Below are positions 32,830-46,096 of a DNA stretch of 64,000 nucleotides, one piece after another (within the stretch, counting starts at the first letter, position 1; each line of letters begins with the position of its first letter). Origin of the DNA: Trichaptum fuscoviolaceum (taxonomy: Eukaryota > Basidiomycota > Agaricomycetes > Hymenochaetales > Trichaptaceae); assembly GCA_910574455.1 (NCBI GenBank), contig CAJSYZ010000002.1, forward strand, positions 397,671 through 461,670, written 5' to 3'. Below the pieces are notes generated by a model. The model saw only the letters and a program-made list of their open reading frames with translations. It did not search any database and had not been told where the DNA came from. The translations under genes and the position numbers were made by a program.

Positions 32830-34826
32830 TCAAAACCCCTCCAGCACCTCTGCCTCTGCCTCCCTCGCCCACGGCCGCTCCGGCAATCGAAACCCCACCA
32901 CAAGTGTCCCCACCACCATCAGCAGCATCACACCATACACACACCAGCCCCACACCAGCCCGCGGCCCTCCGCGTAGCGCCACCGCAGGCTCGCAGAGAA
33001 CAGCGACGACGCGAGCGCGGGGCCAACGCTGCGCGCGAAAGAGACGCTCGTCTGCGCGAGCCCATTCACGGCTCCGAGCGAGCGTGGCGGAGCGGAGGCC
33101 GTGATGTAGATGAAGGACGAGCTGAAGGCGCTGTTGAGGAGGAGGGTGAGGGTGAGTTGGGTGAGCAACAAGAGGGGGACGAGAAGCGTGAGGAATGTCT
33201 GGAGGGGTGTGCTGGGGATGTCTAAGGCGGTGTGCGGGGATGGGGATAGGGACGAGGGCAGGTCGACGACCCCGCCGTCTCCAGCGTACGCCTCCCGCAG
33301 GACGACAACGACACTCATAGCAGGGAACAGCGCGAAGATCGGCGCAGCACTCGCGATGCCCAGAAGGAACACCCCGCGCACGCCCAAGCGGCGGCACATG
33401 CGCGGGAACAGCGCTACCTGGAACACCCCATTGCCCGCGCCGACCAGCGCGAGCCACGCACCGATGTGGTGCGGCGCGAGCCCGAGCCCACCGAACGCGG
33501 GGGGCGTGGCGTAGAAGACGGGCTGGAGCGCGCGGAACGCAACGTCGAGCAGCGAGATGAGCGCGTAGCTGGACGCAGCAAGGAGCGTGCGCGGGGTGAG
33601 GATTGAGCGGAGCGGGGGAGCGCGTGGAGGTGCCAGGGAGGGCAAGAGGAGGGACGAGTCTGAATCTTTTGTGGGGGCGCCTGGGGTGGAGACCTTGGAT
33701 TTGAGATTGCGTGAGAGGAGGGAGGATAGGGTGATATTCTGCGGATTTGTCTGGTACGAGATGAAAGTCAAGTTGATTAGTTACATATTCTTTTTGCAAC
33801 TTTAGGCGAATACGAACCTCTTTTAGGTATACGTAGGTGATGACCCAGCAGATGAGTGTGAACGATGCGGGTATGGCGCAGGGAAGGAAATACGGGTAGG
33901 TGCGGAGGAATTCGTTGTTCCCAAAGACAGATGGGAAGCGCTCGGCGGGGTGGGAGAGCGCGCCTCCGATGAGTGGCCTGTATGACATTGAGTTTAATTA
34001 TCAGAACTTTCTCTCTCTTTCAGATATTGCGAATAGAGTAATAAAACGCACCCAATAGTCGCGCCCGTACTCCAGGACAACGGAAACCACGCAATGGCGC
34101 GCGCGATGTTCGTCTCGTCAGTCATCTCGCCCATGATGCTTTTGATGACGCCGATGTTACCGTTGAGCGCGCCGCTGAGGCTGCGGCTTACGACGAGGCC
34201 GGTGAAGATGCGCGAGAGCCCGAAGCAGTACATGGAGAGCCCGAGCCCGAGCAGGCCCGTGAGGATGACGGGCTTGCGCCCGAGTGTGTCGGAGAGCCGT
34301 GACCAGTGCAGCACGGTGAGGCCCTCCGCGAAGAAAAAGATGGATTGCTAAGATAACGAGTGGATGAGTGAGGAGGTGGAAGGAGGTGAGAGGGAGGGAG
34401 GACTGACCATCATCCCGACATAATACCCGACCTTCGTCTCATCTCCATTCGTGACACCCAACTCTCGAATCAACTACAGAAATGGACAGATTGTTTGAGA
34501 GTTGAAAAAGACACGGACAGAGTAAGACTCACCTGCGGCATGAAGGGGTAGATGACCTGGGAGGTCAGTGGCTCAGCGAGCTGGAGGAAGAGTACGAGCG
34601 AGAACTGTGGCCAGTCGAGCGGTGTCTCTCTTTTCGAGTCGGGTGCTGACTCGAGCTCACATCCAGTCACGGTACCTATAGCGAGCGTTGATGATGAAGA
34701 AGAGGAAAAGGAGTCATATCGTTGGTGATCGTGTTGATCGCGTTCATGTGTTCGTGACAGTGGCGTCTCCTCATCTGCGTGTGCGCGCTTCTGCAGTATC
34801 GACGTCGACGTCTCCGAGTGCGCCAT
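32830..34826 (-). CDS. MFS transporter, ZIF-like family
   Basis: Five exons run from ATG 34826 to the stop at 32830. They are an acidic Ser-rich N-terminus followed by QFSLVLFLQLAEPLTSQVIY (TM1), the RELGVTNGDETKVGYYVGMM exon, an exon with the MFS signature HWSRLSDTLGRKPV and SRSLSGALNGNIGV, an exon with PLIGGALSHPAERFPS and NNEFLRTYPYF, and a long last exon with the C-terminal six helices (SILTPRTLLAASSYALISL, MCRRLGVRGVF, GAVNGLAQTSVSFARSVGPA). The estimated length is about 575 residues. Introns are short and correctly bounded. The family moves small organic or metal-linked solutes across the plasma or vacuolar membrane; the substrate is unknown. It is convergent with the Crinkler-kinase gene, 680 bp away. 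The broken paralogue is at 5560-7553. Confidence 0.85.
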
Positions 34827-37800
34827 CCTCTGCTAGCAGCGCGGTGGTCTGGTGGATATAAAGACAAAGATATAGTAGTGGGCTGCGGATAAGCGGAGCC
34901 CATTGCGCGCGGTTTTATGAATGCGAAATTCAGGCTGGCATTTTGCAAATTCCATGACCTTGCGCCTTTAGACGATGAGAAAGTAGACTGCAATTTGTCA
35001 AGATCAACTTCGACTCATGGCAGGGTTTCTGAGCAGAACGTACTATGTATGTAGAGGCATTCAGAGTCGGTCCGGAGTAGTTGATTTCAATGACTGAAGC
35101 AAGACGTTTCCTGGCTAACCTGATGTACTTCGAAGATACCGTGCCAGGCACATACACCCTATCGGATTGCGCTAGCCATCGTCCGTAGCAACTAGTCTCG
35201 ACCGGGCCATGCAGTACATCGTATGCTGTTTATTCTCAGTGATCAGGCATCGCAAATTCCGAGAGCCAGAAGACATGGTTAGTGACTTACCACAAACTTA
35301 TCCTATCTATTAGACTGTTTACATCGTTTATCCGAACCTTCGAAGCATCGAGAGTTTTTATTCTCCTTATTTTGATGAGTGCGGAATTGATGGATAGCGT
35401 GCACTCAGACGGTAGCCTCGTGACCAAGCCAGGCTATTTCTCTTCCTATTCAATCGCCGTCAAATACGTTCCGTATCTTTCAAATCGACGGGTCGGTATG
35501 GATTGTTACGGCCGTATACGGATGTATGGGCTATACGGGTATTGTGAACATAGTATGCCGGAATTTAGAGAAAGAATAACATACCTATTCATCCCCTGAA
35601 GCTATGCAATAAGTCCACGAAGATGCCGTTCTGTGCGAGGCTCTACGAAAGAAAGAACACGGACACTGGAGGAGCACGGAGCTCATCCATCTCGCGTTCG
35701 AGGCCTCCTCAAGCCCGTGCATTTACCTTGATCAACAAAAAGGCGGTGAAGGGATGAGATTCGCATCATTGCAGAGTCATTGCGTGTCGAGACTCACTGT
35801 TGCGTTTCTCTTGATCTGAGCCTCCTCCATTTTCTTCATGAAACTCGTGTCGCGCACCTCGCCTCGCGAAATGTCTCGTACAAACACGTGATGACGCGTA
35901 CAATTGTCCCTCTGCAACATAGTTCATGGTCGTTAATTGCTCGAAAGGATTATGCGCAGATATGAAGCGTGCGGCGTAGACAACAGGAGTTTCGGTTTCT
36001 ATAGATAGTCATGTGTCGAGGCTGGCCATCGATTGAGATGAAGTACAATTCTAAGATACTCTATGAGTGATATAGAAAGTCGGAGAAACGCTGGACACAT
36101 ACCATTCCTTTTGTCAACTCGTATACTGCCGCTACCAAACCAAACTTGAAGCTTGGAATTGGTGCCAACGTTCTGGAAGCCACATCTATCCTGCGCGGCG
36201 CCAGCTTTCGCCGCTATCCCAAGGTCCGCGTCTTGTTTTTCTCCCATTGTAGGCAGGATGGCTAGCTTGACATATACCTTCTCTTGTTAAACAAAACAAG
36301 AAAGAAGCACCCCAAGCTCTTCGGGGTCAAACGTGGCGAGCTTATTCTCCAGAATCAGCCCGGTTAAATGAGCTCATCGGCTGAATTAACCTAGATTCAT
36401 GACAAGACAGGAGAAGTGTAATGAGCCACTAACCTGAAAATTATGGGCGGGTCCGACTGCTTTTCGGGTGATACGATGTTGGCCACGTCCGACACACAGT
36501 AGCAGTACATCGGTTGACACAAAAAAGGCCTCGTCCAACGCAAGGACATGACAGCAGAGAGTGGGCGAAAAAATTGAGTGAGACTCGACTTTACGCAAGT
36601 CGCCAAATCGTGGTAAAATAGCTTTGAAATCATCTATTAACAACTAAATTACTAGATATGGTAGATAAAGGCCGTAACAGTAAGCCAGTATACGGCAACG
36701 GCCCGATACGCTAACTATTACGGGCAGTAAACTGGTTGATTAATTGCTTGTACGGTACGGGTACGGCCCGGTAACTACCGCAGCCCCACTGTATTCAATC
36801 CACCGTCTTTTCGCCTCCACCACACACCCATCAGTGGGATACGCATTTGCCTTCAGTCGACCCTCTAGCGAATCGTTCTGATGCTGTTTGCTCTACTTAT
36901 ACGCCATCTCTCTGTTTCGGCAGGCTGTCGGTGCAGGCCTATTGTGTCAAATGTGGTCGCTTACGGACTGGGCGATCGACATAGACTGTGCTCTTCGGAA
37001 TGAACCCAGTGCGAAGGGGTTGGGGAACTCGAAAGGACATGGGTTTTGCGGGGCGGGCTCAGTGAGGCTGTGACCTGATCGATCTGAATGGACCTCGCCC
37101 GCGCTAATCGAAAAGATGGTGAGTTATCCCATCACTGTTCTTGTGTTCTCGATACGAAGGAGCTTCCAGGTATACATTCCGCTTCTCTTTCACTGCGGCT
37201 ATCATAGCTCCGACATTGAACTCTCTACGGGATGCAAATCAGGAGCTACGATCTGCCCAGGGTCTATAAGCTGATCGCTACCTCCCTGTTACCGTCTCAT
37301 CCTCTCATCTCTTCATCTTTCATTCCAAATATTCATCCTCGTCTATGACTCATTTTATCCGGTAGAAGTCAGCACGCTTGCATGCATCGTCTGACTGTTC
37401 GTGCGGAACTGCTGCGGTGAGACTGACATTGTGCGTCCTAGTTGTACTAGGACATCTTCTTTTTTCGTGTCCATGTATAATGCAGCGGGACCGTCGTTGA
37501 TCACGCAATAGCTCGGCACCCGGATTTGGCTGTGCGCATTCACCGCATTTGCACGTCCGTCGTCAATCTTCCTACTCCTATCGACAAATAGGATACGGGA
37601 AGGCAGGGTCCGAGGCGCTTCACAGTGGTGCGCCTTTGACATCTTTGCATGGAAAGGACGCCGTCATGGGCTGGGTCTAACTACGCTTCAGCATGGCGTC
37701 TGACAACACACGGCAAATCTGAAGTTACTTCTTATCACTCTTTTGAAACCAAGCTTTCTCGAGTAGCCATTTGCTGACGAGCGGAGGTCTGAGCCCTTCA

Positions 37801-39320
37801 CGGTGCTGCATGGCGGACTATGTGGGTGTACTCCGGAAGCAGAATCTACTGCTGCCTCTCTTCCACCCTTACGCTTTATGTCTTATGCCTCTGCTCCTCG
37901 TCCTATTTCTCTCTAATCCTGTCTTCTCGAAACACTTTTTGGGCAGAAAAATGACAAGATCTATAGCCAAATGTTGTGAAAGGTGTCATCTTGAGTGGAT
38001 GTAAGGCTTTCACCGGCGCTGCCATGACATTCGAATGCTGGTAGGATTAGCGGAGCAAGTCCCGCAAACCCGCGAAGGAACGGGAACACTCGCGAGCCGG
38101 CCTGAATGTCACTGTGCCACGCATCAAGGTGCGTGCCATCAGACGAAATAGCCGCCGGTACTTCTGGCCATCGGCTTTGATATCCTCAACTCGTATTTAT
38201 GTTTATTCTCTTCCGTAAATTGGTCAACTCTTGATTTATGTTCTCTTCGACCAAGCATCACAACTTCCGCAAACACTGCCTTGGTGTGTGTTTTTGCCGA
38301 CCCTTCGGCAGCCACATGTGCGCTCTGGAGTGGCTTTGACCAAACACCCTATTGTTGCAATGGCTCACTTCAGTTTCCATAGTAAATCTACTTGTGGCAT
38401 TTCTCACTGATGAAGGAGCTTCAGATGCGATGAGCTACGAATAGAATCCAAGCCATATGTCGTTGGGGATGATCTAGTTGAAGAAGTTCATGTCTTCTTT
38501 CAACAATGCTGCGCCCGTAGCTCATCAGAGGGCTGCCGGCGAACTCAGAGTTGCCTCGCAGTCCTGTCATCTTTTCACGAAGTCGAGCTCTGCAACTTTC
38601 TGATGGATGCGAGCACATGGGAAGACGAAGGGTGAGGAAAAGTATGCCATACAGAGTGAGCCTGTATTTCAATCTTTTTATAGAAGCCAATTATGCTCAT
38701 AGGGATTCAAGGGAGATCGTTTGGGGGTTGTAAATCTATCTCCGCTCTACTGGACTACAATTCTTCATGAATCAACTAAAAAAGTTGGTAAACGCCGTTA
38801 TATTTAGATTCATATTTGCTTAATCAGGTGAGCAGGAAGGACGCAATGCGGTTGATGCGTTCTCTCTGATTTATATTCGAACAGATCGGAAGATTGCTGT
38901 GCATCATAAACCTTAATCTTTACCGGGACCAACGCTTCCCAACTTAAAACTTCGACAGGACCAAGCAAGTGTAGATTTATTTGACTCATTGTTTATGGTC
39001 ATTCTCGATTTTGAAGGCCTAGACACTATGCTATTCTCGAGGCTCGGCGCTGCAGTGCACTGAGTCGGGAGAAACTATGTGATCAGAGACGACACGTGCC
39101 GAAACATACGATCGATGGAAGAGTTCCTATCAGACTTCAGCTTGATTTTGTGGATCATTCTTCCTGGGCTTCTAGAAGCAGTGATACTCTTGTCACTTCC
39201 CACGAAGTACGTATCTACTTGTCTTGATAATGCTCATGTCCGATGAAAGGTTATTTGACTCCCTTCCCCTTGTCACATTCTCTCTCCAGAGAACGAGCTT
39301 CATATTGGTAGGAACAAGTT
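34827..39320. other. Gene-poor region upstream of MFS transporter
   Basis: 34850-38040 is the diverged counterpart of 7640-10000. A small minus-strand open frame at 36120-36247 (start MGEKQDAD) ends at a plausible GT donor and could be a first exon, but no partner exon is evident. Near 36670-36790 there is a palindromic stretch rich in GTACGG/CCGTA. I see nothing else that I can support. Confidence 0.45.
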
Positions 39321-41116
39321 ATGGCTGCGGTAGAGAACTATTTGGTATCCATAGCTGAGGATGTCCATCTTGTTCGTGTATGTTCATATCTTACTTTCGT
39401 GCCTTGTTCACTGCTTACACTCTTCATGTGCCAGTACACGTCAGGTTTGTCTAGCTACCACGTCGGTTAAATTACCATACTCACATTATTTCTTCTAGTT
39501 GCGACGGTCGTCTTCATTGTGTGTATATCATTCCACACTGTACACGTTTTGAAAGCTAACATGCTATTAGGTGTACGAGTACTTGATAACCTTTGATCAA
39601 GAGGTGTGTCTGCATATGCGGTAGTGAGCCAGATGGTCTTTCACCTGACTTTCGTATGGACAGGTCCGGCTTGTTTGGAAATCAAAGTGGCATCTGGTCA
39701 AAGTGCTTTTCTTCATTAACCGATATCTCCCGTTCGCATCGTCTATACTGGGTCTTCATCGTAAGTCCCGTCCTTCATTTCTGACATATTGTCACTACTG
39801 ACCGACATGGCCATTGGGAAAAAAAGTGTTTATCTTTGCTTCGGGGACATCTGTGTGTTAACATTTTTCCATTGGCGACTATATACATACTATAAGATAA
39901 TTTTACCTTACTACTCTTTTAGGACTGCAAGACAATTCTCTACGAATCGTCCAGTGTGTAGACTTGTTAACTACCACTCAAGTCCTCGTGCACTGATTAT
40001 CCGTTAGTGACAGTGATAACCGTTCATGCTTTCAGCAGCTGTATGTATACCACACTCTATTTAGCTATCATGCTAACTTGAAGAGCTCGGCCATAGTAAT
40101 TCTTCTCATCCGCGTGTACGCCATTTGGTCAAACAAGAAATTAGTCCTTTTCATATTACTGGCGGTTTACATAGTACGCCAAATTTAACCTCAGCTTTGG
40201 TCTCGGTATGCCTGACGGGCTCATTTAGCCCACCGCATCGGTTGCATACTACAGCGCCGACCGCATGACAAGGGAGGCATTTGCGGGTCCGTATATTGAG
40301 CTACTCTATTTCTCAATTTGCAACCTATCTTGATCACCCTCATATAGCTACTGTCCCACGACTATTCCCGACTGGGTGTCTAATCTCCTTCGCAAACCGC
40401 CAGTATTGGATATCGTACACGTTGCTTCTGATACTTGAGACTTGTGAGTATTTGAGATAACTTCAAACGTCTCCCCTGAATAGTTTTCACACCTTTCTCA
40501 CTATGCTGCAAAAGTGATGATTGTGATGATCTTAGTTAGGGCTTTACACCTTGGTGAGTGAATGTTGTCAATGTCGCTACGGTTTCGAAATTGAAAATGC
40601 AACCAAAAGCCTCGCATGGATACTCTAAGATATTGAGTTTGATGGTTAAAGATGGTTTGCTAGTTTTACTATCTTTCTACTCCTTTTAATATTCACCCAC
40701 CGGCACGACTCTCAGGAGTATTCTACTACGCTTGCATGTTCAGTGAGTTGTCTTCGAGACTCGGAAAAAGCCTTTAGTCTAACGAGCTCTTCCTGAACAG
40801 GTGCGGTCGTAGGTAACCTGATCCTCCTGCTGATTGCATCTGTATGTGGCTTTTCGCAACCAATCAATATGCATCACACTAATATTCACTAGCCCAAGAT
40901 CAATGATTTTCTTCTAATGTAAGGCTCCGCAACACTCACTGCTATTTACATCTCACTAAAATTATTTGGATACTACAAAGTCTTCTGGCAATGCTTCATA
41001 GCGTCCTGTGCTCCCGCCTGCTCTTTCGGTTGCGAGACGTGAACAATGATCCCTCTGCGCAATGGCCAGCTTCATCTTGTTGTCAGATGCGGATGATACC
41101 AATTGGAAGTACATAG
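39321..41116 (+). CDS. DUF6533 multi-pass membrane protein
   Basis: Exon 1 (39321-39377) codes for MAAVENYLVS...HLVR. The 10-nt micro-exon is 39435-39444 (Y-T-S plus one base). Next come VATVVFI, VYEYLITFDQE and RLVWKSKWHLVKVLFFINRY, the DUF6533 core. Downstream exons give membrane segments homologous to the other copies and end in MLHSVLCSRLLFRLRDV with the TAG at 41114-41116. Typical members are predicted seven-helix integral membrane proteins of unknown function. It is the direct paralogue of the truncated copy at 3585-4570 and stands head-to-tail with the next gene. Exon borders in the middle are approximate. Confidence 0.7.
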
Positions 41117-42115
41117 GTCTTCACGAGGACAGAATGGTGGATTGAAATAGACTAATCTCTGCACGACCTGAAATGCTCTTTGAAATTGTTTTGCTGATAA
41201 AAAAAAATGTCTCTGTCGAGGGATAGACTCGTAAGCCAGTCGCGTAACTAAGTACTGGCCACGAGTCCAGTCGAGGGATGACGATCCAATCATTCAAGCT
41301 ACGGCATCAAGATGATTCTGACTCCGACTCGGAGCCGTCCGGCCGAGATCATCAGGTGAGTTTTTTTTTCAGAGCCGGAGCCTGAGTCCGAATGAATCGT
41401 TCGCCCATCATCCACATCCCAAACTAACTGCCCGAAGGAACTTCATCAATGAGGGTCAGTTTGATGCGCTGCAAATAAAGTGGTCAATCACCTATGCACA
41501 AGGCTCAAACGAGGTCCTTCTATTCACACTCATGGAAAAATCCCGTACCGGTCCTATGAGTGAGTTGTAAGTCGGTAATACACATGTGGGTAGGGACAAT
41601 TCCTTGAAGGCGTTCGGCTCTTGAGCACAGCGGCTAAATCGGTGAGTTAGCGGTAAGTCAGTGAATCCATGAAGTTCCCTGTGCGTACTGAATAACCTTT
41701 GCAGAATCAGTCCTAATGAACTTTGCATAGCTCAACGTGTTAGTCCAACATCGAAACTCATGTACGACCCTCCTCAACATGATAGACGGAGATAAAGTAT
41801 AAATGGGTGTAATAGCGTTGATTAGGTGCTGCAATTATATACGTCACTTGCGCTTATTGCACTCAGGCTGGCAAATGAGCGGATCTTGGCATCTTGTCAG
41901 ATCATTGTTTAATCGCACTTCCCGGTCCTCCGCACTTCTGCGATCAGTGATCTTGTTCGGCGCCCACTCTTAGGGAGACTCTCAAGGCACGTTCTGATGC
42001 TTTGCCAGTGTGCGCTTGTGGCAGACGATGAAACTGATAAAAGCAGAGCGGTCCCCTTTCTCCTCTGTCCTTCCTCTAAGACAACTTTTCTATTGTCAAT
42101 CCCTCTAAAAGACTA
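41117..42115. other. Intergenic region between two DUF6533 genes
   Basis: I see no gene. A 24-bp region around 41276 (GACGATCCAATCATTCAAG) marks where the left-hand paralogue switches from this copy to the next one. Confidence 0.5.
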
Positions 42116-43951
42116 ATGTCTGCAGTGGAAGGATCTTTGGTATCCATAGCTGATGATGTATATCTCGTCCGCGTGAGTTAACAATTCTTGTGGTTTGTCT
42201 ACACAGCTCACACTTCATTGTCTCACAGTATACGTCTGGTTCGCTCCAGATATACAATCATCATGAAATCTTACTAATATGCTAAACTTCCAGTTGCAAC
42301 TGTGACATTCATCGTGCGTATACATAATACTCAAAGGCTTTCCGACCTCAGGCTGAACGCTTACATGTTCCCAGATGTATGAATATTTGATTACATTTGA
42401 TCAAGAGGTGCGCTACTTGAAACGATGCATTCCTGACCATTTCTCCTGACTTTTGATTGGGTGGGTACGGCTTGTCTGGCCGTCGAGGTGGAGTATAATC
42501 AAATTTCTCTTCATCTTTAACCGGTATCTACCTTTCGCATCTTCTTCCATCGGACTTCATCGTGAGCTCCAGATACATCTTATGAAGACGTCTTGGCCAC
42601 ATAACTGTAAACTCTTATTGTCTCTACTAGTGTTTATAACTGCTTCAGGAACATCGTGAAATTCGTGTCTCCCACTCTCGAAGCATGAATTGACACTTAT
42701 GTTTTGATGTAGAATTGCAAGACAATTCTGTACGGATTCTCCTGTAAGTTTTTTTCACCAGCACTCACTGTACTCATCACTGAATCTCACGCAGTGACGA
42801 ACCCAACTGTACATGCAATCAGCAGCCGTGCGCTTCTATTTGATCCTATTCCGTGGTCCAACTGACTAACAAATTGATGCAGTCATTTTTCTCATTCAAG
42901 TATACGCGATCTGGTTCAATAGGAAAACCATCCTTGCCATCTTGCTGGCGGCTTATATTGTGAGCTAGTTTACTCTTGTTAGCTTAATTAATTTTCGAAC
43001 TGTTCACCTAGCCCACTGCGGCTGTGGCTTATTACTTCACTGTTCGCATGACAAGAGAAGCATCTGCATGTGAGTATGAGGGGACTCCTATCTCGTGACC
43101 CAAGTGATCTAAATCTGTGTCGTTTCATTTAGTTACAGTTCCTTATCTCTTCCAGTCTGGGTGTCTAGTTTCCTTCGCTGACCGCCGGTACTGGATTGCG
43201 TATACTATGCTACTGAGCTTTGAAACTTGTGAGCACCAGACATTTCTTATTTCATAGTAGCTACTCACACGTTCTTATTGGACATGGTAGTAATGATTGT
43301 CCTGATCCTGGTCAAAGCTCTTTTCCTTAGTGAGTAGAACTCGGAATTATTTTATTCTTACCCAAGTGAATGATATGACCGAAAGCTCCTCACGTATATT
43401 CCGATATATTGAGCATGATGGTTAAAGATGGTAAGTCTACTTCGATGAAATAGCCCATTCGACGATACTAATGAACTTTAAGGTGCATTCTACTATGCTT
43501 GTATCTTAAGCAAGTCACTCATCATTACGTTTTGAGCGTTGGGTCTGACTTTTTGTCTTTTTTCAGGCGCGGTCATAGGGAACCTACTTGTCCTCCTATT
43601 GGCATCTGTAAGCGATTGTAACCTCACTCAGACTTCTCACTTCCTGTGTTGACTAATACATTCATAGCCACGAATCAATGACTTTTTATTAATGTAAGCC
43701 TCCGTACTAACTCTCCCAGTTATTCTACTCACTTCCTTCATCGCTTGTAAAGTCTTCTAGCCATGCTTCACAGTGTCCTGTGCTCACGCTTGCTCTTTCG
43801 TCTCCGAGATGCGCACAACAACTTCCCTTTGAAAGAATCAGTCTCTCTTCCTTGGAAGGTTGCGACGCAGCCAGTTAAATCCAATAACTCAGGATGGGAA
43901 AGCAATGGCTCAAATATGACATCAACTAAATATTCGATGACAGACTGTTGA
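42116..43951 (+). CDS. DUF6533 multi-pass membrane protein
   Basis: ATG 42116 opens the short first exon (MSAVEGSLVSIADDVYLVR). The micro-exon is 42229-42238. VATVTFI, MYEYLITFDQE and RLVWPSRWSIIKFLFIFNRY form the DUF6533 domain. Later exons show VIFLIQVYAIWFNRKTILAI, PTAAVAYYFTVRMTREASA, TVPYLFQSGCLVSFADRRYW, AYTMLLSFET, MIVLILVKALFL, SMMVKDG, FYYACILS and AVIGNLLVLLLAS, mostly membrane helices. The last exon starts MLHSVLCSRLLFRLRDAH and stops at 43951. Every exon I could follow is open with GT-AG borders. Function is unknown. Confidence 0.75.
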
Positions 43952-44078
43952 TCTGACCGCTTCATTGATTTGATTGTCTTTTGAAAAGTTGCTTCATTCA
44001 TTTCATGTACAGTACAATTTGTTTAGCTTCACCACTTTTATCCCAATCTGAAGTCTTTAACTACCACAGTCATTTTTA

Positions 44079-45885
44079 CAGCGGGTTACCAAAAATGATC
44101 GTCACCCCCTGGTTGTGACGCATTTCTTCGGAACATATCTTCCTCTTGCTTTTGTACCTTCGGTATCTGTGAAATATTATAAGCTGACCTTGTTAATCAG
44201 AAAACATAAAAAATCAGGAAGGGCCTGCTTTGCAGTCAAGGAAAATGTGTGCTTTAGTACCGTGGGAAAACATTCAAAAGGACAAAGTTGCCGGATATGT
44301 TGAATTTTCTGTGACAGAACCCACAAAGCAATCACTGTTCTAATTTCATGGAAAGCTCTGTTAGATGTCCTAATATATAACATAAATTTATCAAAAGCAA
44401 TTAACTGGGAGTTCAGAAGTTATCACAAAATGAACCTCAGATTCATGAATTAAAACCAAATTTTGGCTTTATTTGGTACTTTTCGGGATTCTGCACTGTC
44501 CAAAGGTCACGCAAGCAGTATCTGAACATGAAACTCATACAATAGGTTAAACAGACATGTAGCTATATGCCGTGAAATTTTGAAGCTGCTTGGGCCCAAA
44601 ATGAGAGTTTCCGGCACGGCCTGACGAAAAGGCCGCCTACAAGTGCCGCCGCTACTGCATGCAGCCGCCTACAAGTATCGCCGCTGCCGCATGCAAGACT
44701 GCAGACACGGAACCAATGATAAATAAGATAAAATACTGTAGAAATTAATGAAGTCATTGCATGTGCCACAGCTGTCAAAACTGCCGCATGCAGTGCCGCC
44801 TACCTGTCAAAACTACCGCATGCAGTGCCGCCTACCTGTCAAAACTGCCGCTTACCTGTCAAAACTGCCGCATGCAAACCCTGGCACAGCCACTGAAGTG
44901 CCGCATACACTGCCGCATACAGGCTTGAAGACTGCAGTCAAGCCGCATGCAGAGTTGCAACGGGGTCCCGAACCTTCCCAAAGCGTACTAGACTCAGGTA
45001 CAAACACAGCCATGCATTCAGTTTTCCACAGCCACTCATCAAATTGTAGATCTTGCATACGACAATATGATTACTTGCATAGCAGAAGTAGTTTAGATAT
45101 AAAACAATCACAGTACTGTCTATTGTGATGTACTAATAAGATATAAAATAAATTCTAATTAACTACGAGAAATAGAGACCAAAATGGCACATGTATAGAA
45201 GGTGTAGGAAGTCGATGAGAAGCCCGTTACCCGGTTTTCGGTAATCCTTCAAGTTATCCGCTTGTCCCCTCAGGCTGTTCTCGGACACCAAGTCACAAAG
45301 TCACACAGTATATTTGTCCTGATTTTAACTTAACAACACTTAATATAATACTTTCAACTAACTTAATACACCCAATATTGACTTAAGTAAATTGTATGAG
45401 AATATATTTACTAAAGAGTGACCCAGACCATAGTCTCGTGACATTTATTTGGTCTTCGATAGATCTGAGGGCTCCTGCCCCCGGTCACTTACAAGACCGT
45501 AGGCGGCACTTTGTACAATGACCGCCTACGCCTACTAGTACTGCATGCGGTCCTGTATAGAAAGTGCCGCCTACTGCATGCGGCAGCGGCGGTACTTGTA
45601 GGCGGCTGCATGCGGCGGCGGCACTTGTAGGCGGCCTTTTCGTACAGCCGTTTCCGGCAGCATATAAAGCAAAAATGATGCCAAATTAGGTAATTCCGAG
45701 AACACAGAAAGTCCTCGCTACATTCTTACTTTCGTTGGGAATCTCCTTCATCTCTATGCTGTTATACATGGAATGAAGATGTAGTTATACATAAATAGTT
45801 TTAGAATTTTCGCTGCTGTGTAGAAATAACAAAACTCGAAAAACTATAAATCAGGGGGGTGACGATCATTTTTGGTAACCCGCTG
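44079..45885. mobile_element. Tc1/mariner-type non-autonomous element (TA target duplication)
   Basis: Perfect 31-bp terminal inverted repeats begin CAGCGGGTTACCAAAAATGA at 44079 and are mirrored at the end (45855-45885). TA flanks both sides (44077-44078, 45886-45887). The paralogous site at 4786-4787 is uninterrupted, which proves insertion. Without the nested element it is about 760 bp. There is no transposase ORF. Confidence 0.92.
44617..45650. mobile_element. Mutator-like non-autonomous element nested in the mariner-type element
   Basis: Long inverted repeats of about 82 bp begin CGGCCTGACGAAAAGGCCGC on the left and CGGCTGTACGAAAAGGCCGC (complement) on the right. A 9-bp direct duplication TTTCCGGCA sits outside both ends (44608-44616, 45651-45659). 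The interior carries tandem TGTCAAAACTGCCGCATGCA-type units (44775-44880) and CTGCATGCGGC motifs. Nine-base duplications and long ends suit Mutator-like elements; an 8-base hAT/KDZ reading is less good. There is no ORF. Confidence 0.82.
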
Positions 45886-46096
45886 TATATCATTACTGCC
45901 TTAGCGATGATGAAATCTCATTTCTGTGACGATTTCAATGGATCGATTAGCCTGACGGTGGTAACTGAAAGAAACTCAAAATAGCTCATGATGTAAGGCC
46001 TCATATAGTACAAAGCTTTCATTAATGTAGTGAGTTGGCGAGGGTATCACTATTTTGAACAGGTTACAAAACGAACTACTAGTATAGGTGTTCCAA

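Noticed and set aside
32904..33514. Plus-strand ORFs opposite the MFS gene
   Set aside because: Shadows of a GC-rich exon; the minus-strand transporter is unmistakable.
44617..45650. hAT or KDZ element (8-bp duplication)
   Set aside because: The flanking direct repeat is 9 bp, the ends are long, and they do not start with a hAT-like CAG.
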